Source of the DNA: Cynocephalus volans
Lineage: Eukaryota > Chordata > Mammalia > Dermoptera > Cynocephalidae
Length of the DNA: 64,000 bases
Reading direction: 5' to 3'
Assembly: GCF_027409185.1 (NCBI RefSeq)
Contig: NC_084462.1
Location: forward strand, 187,074,571-187,138,570
In this document: one piece after another, positions 1-10,481 of the stretch
Numbering within the stretch: the first letter of the stretch is position 1
Layout: every line of letters starts with the position of its first letter
Translations under genes and position numbers: made by a program
Notes under the pieces: model-generated
Databases searched by the model: none
What the model was told of the DNA's origin: nothing
What the model saw: the letters and a program-made list of their open reading frames with translations, nothing else

Positions 1-599
1 CTCTAAGAGTTTAGGACCAAAAACAGCCTTGGTCCCCGAGTGACTCTGAGCAGCAGCACGTACCCCTTGTTGACCTGAATGTAAAGGTGAGTGAGAAATA
101 TGTTCTCTTATCTATAACCACTGAGATAAGAAGTTTACTTTTTAGGGGAGAACAAGAAAGTCAAATCTGGTGGGTCTCACAATCTGCTCCAGCTCTCCAC
201 ACCATACAGAAGGGAGCATGGAGATGTGCTGAGTTGAAATGACAGTGGTGGGGTTCAGAGAGATGAGGCCATGGGAATTTACAGGCTGAGTTCTGGACAG
301 GAAGGAGCAATGCAGAGAGAGAAAAAGAGAGTGAGACAGAGAAAGAGTGATCTTCATATGTGCACAGCCTCCAGAGTGTTTGGATAAATACAGCACCTCA
401 CATGCATTGTGGGGATGTGAGTGGGAGTTTGGGGGGGAAGATCGAAATTCTTGTAAAAGATGAAGAGAACAATAATCAGGAAACTACAGGGCTCTATGGG
501 GCTTGAAAATGTTCTCTTTTCCTAGTCAAAGTTGCAGACGAGGTGCTCCAAGTGGGCTGGGCTCTGTCTCCTGCTCTCCATCTAGACTCAGCCCTCTCT
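1..599. other. No gene recognised
   Basis: I see no exon, known repeat or regulatory word that I can name in this stretch. The short open frames are interrupted and have no recognisable domain. Confidence 0.5.
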
Positions 600-825
600 C
601 TTCACCTAGTTGTCTGGGTTCAGTGCTCTCCAAATGCCCTCCATTTAAAATTTCAGAGGTGTTTGACACTGCTGTCATCTCCGCATCTCTGTTTCATGTT
701 ATTGTCCAATGACACTGATTTTAGACATCTGTCCTTCAGAATTATGAAAGAATAAATTTCTGCTGTTTTAAGCCATTATGTTTGTAATGATTTCTTATAG
801 AAGCAATAAAAAATTAGAGTCTCTT
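600..825 (+). mobile_element. MLT1-like MaLR LTR, 3' part
   Basis: The stretch ends with a polyadenylation-like AATAAA word followed by the phrase ctgctgttttaagccatta, which is typical of the 3' end of mammalian MaLR (MLT1) LTRs. The 5' part is diverged and its boundary is uncertain. Several other copies of this class occur in the window. Confidence 0.5.
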
Positions 826-986
826 GCAGCTTAATTCTTCTATTTGTATCAAGCAGATGTAGCCAGCAATAACTGGTACCTATAACCACCGATCAGATCT
901 TTTTAAAACATAAAAGTTCATTAGAAAAAATGAGGAACATTTCATAATGACAGAAGTGTCTATTTATCAGTAAAAAGAATAAAAAA

Positions 987-1262
987 TTGGCAAACATCAT
1001 TTACTGGAGGTTATATTAATGGCAAGAGAATGGTTGGCATTAATGAGAAATTATATGATTGGGACAAATTAAGTATATGGGAACGAAACTGTAGAACCCC
1101 CTTTACTTGGTGGTATCCAGTTTTAAATAAATCATTAAGAATTAGATATTGGGATAAAAATAGATGCTGTAAAATTATTAAACCTGCAAAATTAGACCTA
1201 AGAGGCAAATGTAACTGGTTTTGTGAGGGATGGTGCTGTGAACAAGGACACTTTAACATTTA
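987..1262 (+). pseudogene. Retroviral env-like fragment, copy 1
   Basis: This is an open stretch read on the plus strand. It contains the residues NGKRMVGIN, KLYDWDKLSIWE and TPFTWW, and a cysteine-rich end (CNWFCEGWCCEQ). Nearly the same protein segment occurs on the minus strand at 51316-51480, where it forms the C-terminal part of a longer ORF with an N-terminal hydrophobic segment. Both copies are followed by the same LTR, which is what makes env likely. Homology to copy 2 starts abruptly at about 987 after an A-rich run, so copy 1 is 5' truncated. I cannot assign the retrovirus genus. The polypeptide is only a fragment. Confidence 0.55.
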
Positions 1263-1407
1263 GATCAAGATTATAGGGCCACAGCGAATGCATAACCTCA
1301 AGATGTGCATGATAATGCTGCTCAAATATCCACTGTTCTTTTTCCATATCAACAGTAGGTTCATTCCATTAGAACATAAGATCATTATACCCCCATTGGA
1401 ATTTAAA
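1263..1407 (+). mobile_element. Env-to-LTR spacer of ERV copy 1
   Basis: This lies between the env-like fragment and the LTR. The phrase agattatagggccacag is also found, in reverse complement, at the matching place near 51170-51190 of copy 2. Copy 2 lacks most of this spacer. I see no coding content. Confidence 0.4.
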
Positions 1408-2097
1408 TGTTAGCATTGTTCCTTTTAGCAAATTTGTACTTAACATTTAGCAATAGACATAGGTCATATGATAGTACTGTCTATCACTTTGTAACTGCAA
1501 TAGTCCCACCCCGTTAATAGGGTAGATATTAACCACAGCTTGCCAACCAGAAAAGGTCACAGGTTAACTTCCGGACAATGAGAAGATGGTCCCAATCTGA
1601 TAGATAACCTGATACCAAAAGGAGGAAGCACGAGCTAATCACCTGAGACGTGCTAACGAAGGAAAAAAACTGGCTTTCCCTGTCCTTTTAAAATTATTAA
1701 TTCAAGGGCCGAGCCTGTGGCGCACTCGGGAGGGTGCTGCGCTGGGAGCGCGGCGACGCTCCCAGCGGCCGCGGGTTCGGATCCTATATAGGAATGGCCG
1801 GTACACTCACTGGCTGAGTGCCGGTCACGAAAAAGAAAAAAAAAAAAAAAATTATTAATTCAAGCTTGCTGATGTAATAAAAATGATACCCAAAAACCCC
1901 CTGCAGAGAAAAATCTAAATAAAAGGCATTGTCTCATGCTCTACTGTGCTTCAGCTGCAACACGCTGACAGCCCACAGAGAGAGAACGTGCATACTGATG
2001 CATTGAGGTCTCTGTCTGTGGTTTTTATTTTCGCCAGCTTCCTCATCCCTCTTTCAAGGACCCGCAAACTCGACTGGAGCTGGTCTCCGGCGATTAC
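1408..2097 (+). mobile_element. ERV LTR, copy 1, with a SINE inside
   Basis: The LTR probably starts at TGTTAGCATTG and ends near gtctccggcgattaca. It matches the reverse complement of about 50644-51168 along its length, including the block ttaaccacagcttgc, a polyadenylation-like word in tctaaataaaagg near 1915 and the U5 block after it. The extra length relative to copy 2 is explained by the SINE at 1707-1848. Only this one LTR is present, next to a truncated env, so this is a 3' proviral remnant. Confidence 0.6.
1707..1848 (+). mobile_element. CYN-type tRNA-derived SINE in an LTR
   Basis: The element begins ggccgagcctgtggcgcactcggg and has the B-box-like word gggttcggatcc. It then runs into a second tRNA-like half with tggctgagtgccgg and a poly(A) tail. 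It is flanked by a near-perfect 16-bp target duplication, aaattattaattcaag, at 1691-1706 and 1849-1864. The first half has an unusual GC-rich anticodon-arm region (gcgctgggagcgcgg). The insertion is younger than the LTR that hosts it. Confidence 0.8.
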
Positions 2098-2179
2098 ATG
2101 AGGCAGTTTTACTACAATAACAAAAGCATACTGAGATATTACAAAGAAAAAAACTCTGACCAGTTTACCTTGTAAGTAT

Positions 2180-2457
2180 AAATACAAAATCCTGCAAAAA
2201 CAATACAACAGAATTCAGCAAAATATGAAATAATTATTCCCCATGAACAAGTTAAATTCTCAAAAATAGAAGTTTGGTTAACAGCTAAAAACCGTTTAAC
2301 ATAACATACACATCAATACAATAATAAACAAAATCACACAACCATCTCAATATATACAGAATATGAATTTGACAAAATTTAACATCCTTTTATGATGAAA
2401 ACATTTAACCTAGGAATAGAAGGAAACATCAACAACAGATAAAGGGCATTAAAATAC

Positions 2458-2517
<60 letters not shown>

Positions 2518-2895
2518 CAAACAAAACACCCACAGTGGACATTATTCTTCACAGTGAAAGCCAGTAGACTTATTTTCTGAGATGAGAAGCAAGATCAATA
2601 TATCCATTCTCACCACATCTACTTATTGCTGCACTAGATGTGCTAGCCAGGATATTTGGCAACAGAAATAAATAGAAAGCATCTACACTGGAAAGGAAGT
2701 ACAATCATCTATATTCACAGATGACATGATCTTGTATCTAGAAAATTGTAAGGAATTCACTAAAAGCTATTAAAATTAATAAAGAACTTCAGGAAAGTAA
2801 TAGGATAGAAAATCAATGTACAGAAATTAATCGAATTTTTGTACATAAGAAATAGTCCCAAAATAAAATGAAAACTACAATACATGGCCAGTGTG
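2180..2895 (+). mobile_element. L1 ORF2 fragment (old)
   Basis: The stretch reads as diverged L1 reverse transcriptase on the plus strand. Words such as gacaaaatttaacatcc precede the microsatellite. A degenerate FADDMILYLE-like segment (cagatgacatgatcttgtatcta) follows it near 2720. The AAT array splits it. It has many disruptions and no coding capacity. Confidence 0.65.
2458..2515 (+). repeat. (AAT)n microsatellite
   Basis: This is an uninterrupted run of about nineteen AAT units inside an L1 fragment. Its purity suggests it is likely to be polymorphic. Confidence 0.97.
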
Positions 2896-3024
2896 GAAAG
2901 ACTTAGGTATCATTCCAGAGCCTCCTGTCTTTGGCTCTGAGGACTGTACCTTAATACCTTAATAGAGAGAGAAAGATTTCATTCATGGACTTTATGTTAC
3001 AAAACGGGCTCAGGGTGAGTTCTG

Positions 3025-3180
3025 CACATCCACATGTGTTTTACTCTCCCCATTTTTACGGACAGAAGACAGGCCCACTAATAAAAGGAATGAGAATCTG
3101 TATTTTAGAGGATGGAATATAGTCACTGATTGACCCCACAACCCCTGCTAATCATCCTGTCTTTAAAGGATCCCTGATAT
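3025..3180 (+). repeat. Block C, copy 1
   Basis: This resembles 18355-18490: both contain the phrases ggacagaagac and ttagaggat, and a shared gtcactgatt. It is either part of an ancient duplication or an unnamed dispersed repeat. It has no coding potential. Confidence 0.5.
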
Positions 3181-3189
3181 TATGCCAAT

Positions 3190-3535
3190 AACTGGTGTTT
3201 TTATTACTAATACTTTTTATTATTGTGAAATATATATAACAAAAGTTTTGCCATTTTAAGCATTTTTAAACATACAATTGCTTGAAATTATAAACATTAA
3301 CAATGCTGTGTAAACACCACTTCTATATACCCAAAGCTGTTTATGACATCCTAAGCATAATCTCTGCACCCTCTAATCAATAACTCCCCATTATCACTTC
3401 TCCTGCAGTTTCTGATAACCTATAATCTACTTCTGTCTCTGAATTGTTCTTTTTAACTTATTTTTTGTTAATTGACCTATGATAACTCTACATATTTATG
3501 AAATAAAATGTGATATTTGCGCACATTTATATAGT
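3190..3535 (-). mobile_element. L1M 3' UTR fragment
   Basis: Read on the plus strand it is the complement of an old L1 3' UTR. It has tttattattgtgaaatatatataac, then ttgccattttaagca, then aatgctgtgtaaacaccac, in the order seen in mammalian L1M 3' ends. A related copy lies at 15610-16000. Confidence 0.6.
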
Positions 3536-3599
3536 GTGCAGTGACTATGTCAAAGTAATTAGCATGTCATTTTTTTATCCCTAAAGGCTTTGAGGTTTT

Positions 3600-4034
3600 A
3601 GGTCCCAACATGGCTTCAGTCCAGCTCACTCCAACACACCTATTTTGTAATTCTGCTGCTTTATTTCAGAATATACACAAAAGCAGTTTTCCAACTGTGT
3701 AATGAATGTAATCCACTGTAGACTCACGAATTAGTTTACTGGATGAGAACATCTTTTAATAGGCTAAAAGAGTTATATTAATTTCTTGTTTGTTTACAAA
3801 TTTAAAGTTAAATAGAGACAAGATTTTTCCATAGTTTAAAACGCATTTGTATAAAATAGATGTGATTTCTATGACAGGAATACCTATATCAAAACTAAAT
3901 ATATGTATTTATTATGATAATTGACTAGTTGACCCAAATTTGAATTTCCCCATTATTTCCACCTTAAGGTTGACAAAGCAGGATTTTAAAAAGAACCAAT
4001 CATTGCCACATGCATAGAGGCCAGCCCTTATTCA
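3600..4034. other. No gene recognised
   Basis: This is AT-rich sequence without exons or repeats that I can name. Confidence 0.4.
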
Positions 4035-4600
4035 GCAGGTGCTGGTCTCCTGGTAACAGGACTCCCTGCTGAGAAAATAAGCAAAATGTTTTTCTTCTTG
4101 GTTCCTAAGGGAAGCTGGAAAGACTCCTGGGAAATGTACTCAGCTCTCCAGTAACATTATTGGTAGAGGACTATGGGAAGGGCTGCTCCGTGTTGCTTCT
4201 GCGCATGTGCTGCTCCACCCACTCCCGCCGTCTTGCCTGCAACTTCCCACCCTGGGGCTCTCCACAGGCTGCTCCTCAGATTTGGGGTTTGGGTTTTTTG
4301 CCCCTGAAAGTTAATGCCAGGCTGAAAGAGGAACCCTTGTCCAATGGGTGGACCCTGAGGGTCAGGACGGGGTTCCCAGCACTTGGTGGAGCAACATCAG
4401 CGGGTCTCACACCAGCTGGAGCTGATGGGCCTGTGCGACCCATGAATGTAGGACAGGGGACACAGGTGCACTGTCAAGGGTTAGAGTGTCAGAGGTCAGG
4501 GCGTGTCAGGAAGAGCAGGTGTGGCTTCCGCTGCCCAAAGCTGACATTCCGGGGATTAAGGTGGCCGTGGAGGTAACTAAGTTTACATGTTGCTGCATTC
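4035..4600 (+). promoter_or_regulatory. KZNF-type promoter block B
   Basis: This block is GC-rich relative to its flanks. It matches, in reverse orientation, the CpG island at 40990-41430. Shared words include gactccctgctgagaaaataa, ttcttctgcgcatgtgc, gctccacccactc versus gctccgcccactc, and gctgctcctcagat. The word ctgcgcatgtgc followed by a cccactc motif is usual around the first, non-coding exon of KRAB zinc-finger genes. A degenerate gggaaatgta word at about 4130 sits where copy 2 has ZNF143-like sites. Many CpGs have decayed here, so it is probably inactive. The 138-codon frame across it has no domain and I do not accept it as a gene. Confidence 0.5.
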
Positions 4601-4868
4601 TGGGTGGTTGTAGTGTTTTTAATGGATTGTCAACCTAGACTTACAAGATAAATTGGTCTGATTTTTTTTTCTTTGTGATATCTCAGGATACTTCTGGTGT
4701 GGTAGTAAAACTGCCTCATGTAATGAACAGAAACATGTCTCTACTGTGCTTCTGTTTTTTGGACAGTTTGAGCAGACTTTATATTATATCTCCAAATGTT
4801 TGGTAGAATTTAACTGAAGTTTCTGAACATAAGAACTTCATGGTGTATAGTATTTTATTATTAAAGCA

Positions 4869-5186
4869 CTTGTAAGAGTGAAATAGAGCTCCTGACACCC
4901 TCATAACATACGCTATCTGCTTCTGTAAAATTGCTTGCTTAACCTAAATAACTCCATTTTGCCCCCTGTCTGACCTGCAGACTACCCCCCTTCTGCATGA
5001 TAAACCGTTGACCTTCTCAGAGAAACAAAAGCTGTTGCATAGAAACAGGAACCATATGCAGTGAACTATTACATGGAAGATACACAATGAAAAGTGTGTG
5101 CTTGATTCTTCTAATGGCTCGTTCTTGGCTTCTGTGACCTAGGCCCCTACTTTGCATTGTACACCTGGACAAACCCGTGTGCCAAC
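4869..5186 (+). mobile_element. Older LTR, left part (interrupted)
   Basis: LTR-like sequence beginning tgtaagagtgaaatag is cut by the provirus at 5187. It appears to resume at 10482 with a TATA-like tttaaaaac and to end near ctcacaaca at 10650. The duplicated bases CCAAC on each side of the provirus support one interrupted element. The family is not identified. Confidence 0.45.
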
Positions 5187-5603
5187 TGTTAGACAATTAT
5201 GTTTTAGCCAATGTCTAAGACAGCAGCGGGCAGACGGGAGGAACACCCAAAGTGGCTGCGAAAAGTGTCAGGTCCCTAGAACAGCACGTTTTCCGAGAAT
5301 CACAAAAAACCCTCCCCCTTCTTCCTCACCACCACGTCCCCTTCCCGCATGCGTGAATTTCCCCACCTCTAGAAGAGTCCCAGCTTGGCTTAAACCCCGC
5401 TCGCCCCTTCCCCTTCCTTCCTAGCCCATAGGAACAGTCCAGCTCAGCCTCACTGGGTATAAAAGACCCAGGCCAACTCTCCTTCCGCTGCTCCCGCTTT
5501 GAGAGGGCAGCCCACCCGCTCGCTCTGAAGCCCTCCAATGTGCATTCTGGCTGAGCATCTGTCTCTCGGTGTAATTCTTTGCGACTCTGCGTCATCCCTT
5601 TCA
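5187..5603 (+). mobile_element. 5' LTR of class I provirus
   Basis: The LTR runs from TGTTAGACAATT to ccctttca and is 417 bp. Its partner at 10061-10481 is 421 bp and matches it throughout with scattered differences. It has a TATAAAA box at about 5458 in the usual place, upstream of a pyrimidine-rich R/U5. The 5-bp target duplication CCAAC lies at 5182-5186 and again at 10482-10486. Confidence 0.9.
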
Positions 5604-5604
5604 T

Positions 5605-5622
5605 TGGTACTGTGACTTGGAT
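5605..5622 (+). other. Primer binding site, tRNA-His type
   Basis: The 18 bases tggtactgtgacttggat start one base after the 5' LTR. The complement of a mammalian tRNA-His 3' end is tggtgccgtgactcggat, so 15 of 18 bases agree and all three differences are transitions. This places the provirus near tRNA-His-primed class I ERVs such as the HERV-H group. Confidence 0.8.
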
Positions 5623-5783
5623 GGGGTTTCCCCACTCCTAGTGGGACCCCATCCATTTCTCTGCCCATGGTCCGGAGCCCGCACCAGTGATGACACTCAG
5701 CCTGGCCCTTCTTCCCGATCGCCACTGGCACATCCAACACTGGCCTTCTAATCGGTGAGTCTTTGGATTACCGCTTTCATTTC

Positions 5784-5815
5784 TCTCTCTCTCTCTCTCT
5801 CTCTCTGTTTTTTTC

Positions 5816-5856
<41 letters not shown>

Positions 5857-5863
5857 TTCTCCA
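5784..5863 (+). repeat. CT-rich microsatellite in ERV leader
   Basis: Two runs of alternating CT are separated by a T-rich spacer, between the primer site and gag. The open frames that run through it on both strands are artefacts of the dinucleotide repeat. Confidence 0.95.
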
Positions 5864-6114
5864 GGACTCGGCCAAGGCGAGCAGAGGTGCAGAGGTTCCC
5901 CTTTCCCACTCCCTCTCACTCGCTGTGGGGTTTTCATTTCTGCTAATAGTCATTCGTGAATCCCAGTGCCGGGCGCCCCTCAGTTCTGCGGCCCTTTGGG
6001 GTCCCTCAACCACCAGGAAACCGGTGATGACCGCTTCCAGGGTTTGAGATTTCTCAGTGCCCCATCCGAAGTGGGGATGCCCCTTTGGCCGTGATACTCT
6101 CTCCTCCCTCTATC

Positions 6115-7100
6115 ATGGGGGACGCTCCATCTCTCCCGGCCGACTTCCCCTCTAAAATGCCTCCTCGATAATCTCAAAACTTTGGGCCTGGCCCCAGTCA
6201 TTAAAATAAAAAAGCTCATTAGACTTTCTACTGAGAAATGGCCAGCCTATAACTTAGACAATCAAAACACGTGGCCTCCCTTTGGGTCCCTCAGTCCCAA
6301 CAATCTACGGGACTTATACAACTTTTGCGAGCAATCGGGAAAATGGGCCAATTCCTTATACCCAAGCTTTTCTTACCAGCACAGGCAACTATAACACCAG
6401 ATGAACAAGTGTTAATCCCAATATTACCCTTTTGTCTGGTTCTTTTCTTCCCCCCATTTTTACAGCCATTGTTAGGCTCTTAACCCTTTTTACTTTCAGT
6501 TTGGAACCAGACTTCCTCGCTCAATCCACACCGGCTCCATCTGCACCTAAAATCCCCACATCCTTCCCCCCTTCTTCTCTGTCTGAACCCCCTGCAAACC
6601 TGGCCAGCCCGCCGGCTCGGGGTCCAGCAGCTCATCCTCCCCTCCCTATCCAGAGCCTCCTCCTCCCTCCTGCCCTGCTCCTCCATCACCTGCCCCGGTG
6701 CCTCATGCTGGTCCAGCACCTTCACCCCCGGGTCGCCTCCCACTTCTGCCCGGACATGGTCCGAAGGAATCCTCCTTATGTTCCCAGTTTTATCTTAAAT
6801 TGTTTTTCCCTTGCCTGTTTTACCTTCACTCAATTGTGGTCATTTTGTCCTTTTCTCCGGAGCTCCTGGAGCTCCCCCTGCTCACTCTCTTTCACTTTCT
6901 CTTTCCTCAAAGTTCATACATTTCTCTTCTTACCTGGTCCTGCTCTGGTCTTTGACTCTGCCCCGGTCCCCGGAGGCTTCCTGGGTCCTGGCCACTCCTC
7001 TTGAGCTCCTGGAGCTGTCCTCCGCTGTTTTGCCTCCCTCTTCCCCCCCCAACCATGTTCCTGGAACTCCCTTCCTTTCAATATCCAACAGGACCTGCCA
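6115..7100 (+). pseudogene. ERV gag remnant (matrix and proline-rich part)
   Basis: A start codon at 6115 opens Met-Gly-Asp-Ala-Pro-Ser, a possible myristoylation start as in gammaretroviral matrix proteins. The frame is lost within about 40 bases. A matrix-like segment continues in another frame at 6182-6395 (residues KWPAYNLDNQNTWPPFGS). A Pro/Ser-rich linker follows from about 6480. Later sequence carries repeated gagctcctggagctcc-type words and no clear capsid. Confidence 0.65.
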
Positions 7101-7471
7101 TTTTGGTCAATTATACCTGTAATATTGTTTTGCCTTTTGAGCTCCTGGAACTCCTGTGGCCTGTTTTGTAGATTGCTTTCACTTTTGAGCCCTTAACATT
7201 CTCTTGGCTGAACTCCCAAAGTTCCCATCTTTGACCCCCAGAACTCCCTGCTGTCTTTTATCCCCTGGATTCCTGGAATCCTCCTAATCGGTCCCGCCTC
7301 AGTCACCTGAGGCCACTCAAGTCTTCACCCCTATTCCCCTTCCCTGATCTCCTGCACTTCTCCCCTCCTTTTTTGGTAGAGAACATTTTAATTGGCTAAC
7401 TGAATTCACTGGGTGGGATGTCCTCTGCCACCCTCTGCCAATAAGGCCCTCAACCTCCCATTCCCGACCTG

Positions 7472-7801
7472 GTGAGAATGGCATTTAAAGTTTTTAATGC
7501 CCAGGAGGAAATGGTCATGCTTAAAAGACAGGCCCGGGTCCAGCAGAAGGTCCAACTCCAAACCCAAGCCTTGGTAGCAGCCCTGCGGCTGGCTGGCTCC
7601 GGGAGCCCATGGAAAGGGGTAACCCAGTGCCCCCCTGGTGCCTGCTTCAAGCATGGTGCTGACAGACACTGGGCCTTCCAATGTCCAGATCCAAAGGAAC
7701 CAACATGCCCATGCTGTCAATCCCAGAGGATGGGCCACTGGAGATCTGAGTGCCTCGGCATCAGAAGGTCCCTGGTGCCTCCACACAGGGAAAACTCCTA
7801 G
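7472..7801 (+). pseudogene. ERV gag remnant (nucleocapsid zinc knuckles)
   Basis: A 109-codon frame holds two zinc-knuckle-like motifs. The first reads CFKHGADRHWAFQCP and its second cysteine is replaced by histidine. The second reads CPCCQSQRMGHWRSEC and looks intact. Upstream are Arg/Gln-rich residues typical of the capsid-nucleocapsid junction. Two knuckles are found in several class I ERVs. Confidence 0.7.
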
Positions 7802-7899
7802 CCAGTAAGTCCTGCCTTCCAGCTCCTTGGCCTGGATGATGACTGATGGGACCCAAACTCGGAAACCCCTCTCACCCACGCCGAGCCCAGGGTCATGCT

Positions 7900-8010
7900 C
7901 CAGGTACCGGGTGAGTTCATTTCCTTCCTGTTGGACACGGGTCTACCTACTCTGTTCTGCCTTCCTATTCAGGCACCATCTTCCCCTCCCCAGTGGCAGA
8001 CATGAGAATT
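7900..8010 (+). pseudogene. ERV protease active-site remnant
   Basis: In the plus frame, the segment around 7925-7940 reads FLLDTG, the catalytic motif of retroviral aspartic proteases. The residue after it is leucine rather than alanine. It lies just after the nucleocapsid, as expected. Only the N-terminal part of the domain is visible. Confidence 0.6.
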
Positions 8011-8204
8011 GATGGCACCTCTTCTAATCCATAGACCACCCCACCCCCTTCCTTTAGCCTGGATGGGTTTCCCTTCTCATTCGTTCCTAATGGTTCCTTC
8101 CTGCCCTATCCCCTTCCTTGGCCTGGATTTCCTTCACAAGCTTCAGGCCACCATTCATCTTTCCCCCTTACCCACCATTACTGCCACCCTTCTCAATTTC
8201 CTTG

Positions 8205-8636
8205 GGTCTAGGTGTTATCAGGTCACAGCTTCCAAGGCTCAACTCTGCACCCCCACAGTTACTTACCTAGGCATATCCCTAACCACCCACTTCCAAGTCT
8301 CTTACAGGGGACCATATCTGCCTCCTCCAGGATCTCCAATTTCCCCAGAGTGCTGACGACATCCTCTCCTTTTTGGGCCTTGTGGGTTTCTTCCAACAGT
8401 GGATCCCCAACTTTGCCCTCCTAGCACAACCCTTATACAAGGCAGCTAAGGACACCCTGCAGGGACCATTAACTGATCCCACCACTGTTAATCACCTTTT
8501 CTCTAGGCTACGGGATTATCTCACTGCAGGACCCACTTCAACTCTCCTGGACCTTTTAAAGCCCTTTCATCTATTTACAAACCAACGTACCTCACCTGAA
8601 AACTCCACATCCCTTACCATCCACAATTCTCGGTAA
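8205..8636 (+). pseudogene. ERV pol remnant (reverse transcriptase, C-terminal)
   Basis: The segment has KAQLCTPTVTYLGISL at about 8236-8283, the end of the palm region, then a frame change. After that comes GFFQQWIPNFALLAQPLYK in the 8373 frame, which is the connection region of gammaretroviral pol. The catalytic YxDD motif and everything before it are missing. The frame ends at 8636 without an RNase H domain. Confidence 0.7.
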
Positions 8637-8721
8637 GATTAAGCAGGCCAATGACTTTTTCAAAAATCATCTTATCAAACTCTCCCTAAAACCCCACCTA
8701 TCTTGGCCAATCCTTCTCCCA

Positions 8722-9039
8722 TTGGCACTTGCTAGGCTTAGCGCCACCCCTAGTGGACCATCGGCCCTCAGCCCTTTTCAACTCCTCTACAAACAGCCCT
8801 TCTTGTTAACCCACAACCTTCCAGCCTCACCCCCACCCCTTCTGTCCTACCTACCCTACGTAACCCTTTTACAATCCCATGCTTATTCAGTTACCCCCGC
8901 AGTTGTTTGGTGCATCTTTCCAAACTTGAACATGCCCCTTCTAACACCCCCTCCCCAAAATGTCAAAACCACCCAACCCTTGGGGCCTACCCGGGTTTGG
9001 CTATCACATCACCATTCTCCACCAGACTCTGTCTCTTAG
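8722..9039 (+). pseudogene. ERV pol remnant (integrase C-terminus)
   Basis: The residues ALARLSATPSGPSALSPFQLLY match the end of the gammaretroviral integrase. The DDE core is absent, so a large internal deletion joins the connection region to the integrase tail. Confidence 0.7.
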
Positions 9040-9059
9040 ACCCACCACTACTGTTTCAG

Positions 9060-9600
9060 GATACAGATGGTGATTTTAGTTAACAGAAACCTGGACAGTG
9101 TGTCTATCTGTGCGGAGTTCTGCAAGTGTTAAAGCAGAAGCTTACTGAAAAAAGGGTAAAAGGGCTTTTTGAAAATCAGACTGCTATGAGAAATGTTATC
9201 AGAACTATCAGCATACATTTTTCCCCTGGGTTTACTGGTCAAACAGGGTTGCATTTATCTCTGCTAGAAGGTTTTAAGGCCAAAGTTGTAAATGCGGCCC
9301 AAAACAGATCATTCTGTATGCAATTCTTAGGCAAATAAGGCTAATTTGGTATTGTTGCTAAAAAGAAACAAGATTGTAGGAAAAGAGGAGATATGGGAAA
9401 GCTATGAAGATGTAGTAGTTGTGGTTAGGAAGGTTAAAAAGTAAAATACTTTTGTGTGGGAAATCATCTAATGTAATGAATTTTGTCCTAAAATAGAATG
9501 GCTGGATTGCTCCAGAATGGAAAGAAGTATGGAGACCAAAAATAAAGGCTTAAGCACGTCGCAGAAGGTCTATGTAAGTCATAATAGTGGTTTGTGAAGG
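9060..9600 (+). other. A/G-rich insert or env remnant in ERV
   Basis: This stretch is A- and G-rich, in contrast to the C/T-rich provirus around it. A 70-codon frame at 9126-9338 matches nothing I recognise. It sits where the env surface unit should be. It could be a foreign insertion, recombined env from another ERV, or decayed env. Confidence 0.35.
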
Positions 9601-9810
9601 GTGAATTTACAAAAGAATTTTGCAACTGCCAGGCCTCAGTTAATTTTTCTATCCCTGTTTTTCGCCTTGGACCCCCTCACTGCAGATAGAGGCGGCACCT
9701 GCATGTTCCTGAACGAAGAATGCTGTCACTACATCAATGAAACAGGCATAGTCGAAACCAATCTCCACAAGGAGACCCTACCTCACATCAGTGGTGGCAA
9801 AACTCATTAA
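9601..9810 (+). pseudogene. ERV env remnant (transmembrane subunit)
   Basis: A 69-codon frame contains LDPLTADRGGTC followed by a CX6CC motif (CMFLNEECC). These are hallmarks of the gammaretrovirus-type transmembrane subunit, at the end of its helical core. No fusion peptide, membrane anchor or complete ectodomain is present in frame, so this is a non-functional fragment. Confidence 0.75.
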
Positions 9811-10048
9811 GCACATGGCTCCTCCCCCTACTAAGCCCCCTCCTTATCCTCAGGATACTGTTAACCAGGGCCCCTTGTCTCCTTCGCTTCATTCAGGAAC
9901 GAACTCAAGAGGTGTCTCAGGCATCCATCAACCAGCTTCTGCTCCACTCCGACTCCCATGTGCCCACTTCCGACAGCTCTTACGATGCCCCGCATTCAGC
10001 AGGAAGTAGCCAGAGATGATAGCAATGCCCGTTTTCCTATCTATACCC

Positions 10049-10060
10049 AAGAGGGGAGAA
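10049..10060 (+). other. Polypurine tract of class I ERV
   Basis: The run aagaggggagaa directly abuts the 3' LTR, which is the expected place for plus-strand priming. Confidence 0.85.
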
Positions 10061-10481
10061 TGTTAGGCAATTACGTTTTAGCCGATGTCTAAGACGGCGG
10101 CAGGTGGATGGGAGGAACACCCAAAATGGTTATAGAAAGTGTCAGGTCCCTAGAACAGCACGTTTTCCGAGAATCACAAAAAAAAAAACCCTCCTGCCTC
10201 TTCCTCACCACCATGTCCCCTTCCCGCATGCGTGAATTTCTCCACCTCTAGAAGAGTCCCAGCTCAGCTTAAACCCCGCCCGCCCCTTCCCCTGCCTTCC
10301 TAGCCCATAGGAACAGTCCAGCTCAGCCTCGCTGGGTAAAAGGCCCAGCCCGACTCTCCTCCTGCTGCTCCCGCTTTGAGAGGGCAGCCCACCCGCTCGC
10401 CCCCGAAGCCCTCCAATGTACATTCTGGCTTAGTGTCTGTCTCTTTGTGTAATTCTTTGTGATTCCAGGCCATTCCTTTTA
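10061..10481 (+). mobile_element. 3' LTR of class I provirus
   Basis: It starts TGTTAGGCAATT and ends attcctttta, followed at once by the target duplication CCAAC. The terminal CA has become TA. The TATA box is changed to gtaaaag, unlike the 5' LTR. Visible differences between the LTRs, many at CpG sites, indicate an old insertion. Confidence 0.9.

Larger units (their letters stand above)
5604..10060 (+). mobile_element. Class I ERV internal region (defective)
   Basis: The order is leader, gag remnant, proline-rich region, zinc-knuckle nucleocapsid, protease remnant, partial reverse transcriptase, the end of integrase, an env TM remnant and a polypurine tract. It is 4.46 kb long, roughly half a complete provirus. 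Most of reverse transcriptase, RNase H, the integrase core and the env surface unit are missing, and the frames are broken repeatedly. It is C- and T-rich on this strand, as is common for this ERV class. It cannot make virus proteins. Confidence 0.85.

Noticed and set aside
4160-4576. 138-codon frame on the plus strand
   Set aside because: It covers the promoter-type block B. Its homologous part at 41 kb does not keep the frame, so it is not a conserved protein.
5638-6013. Ser/Leu- and Arg/Glu-rich frames
   Set aside because: They are translations of the CT microsatellite on each strand.
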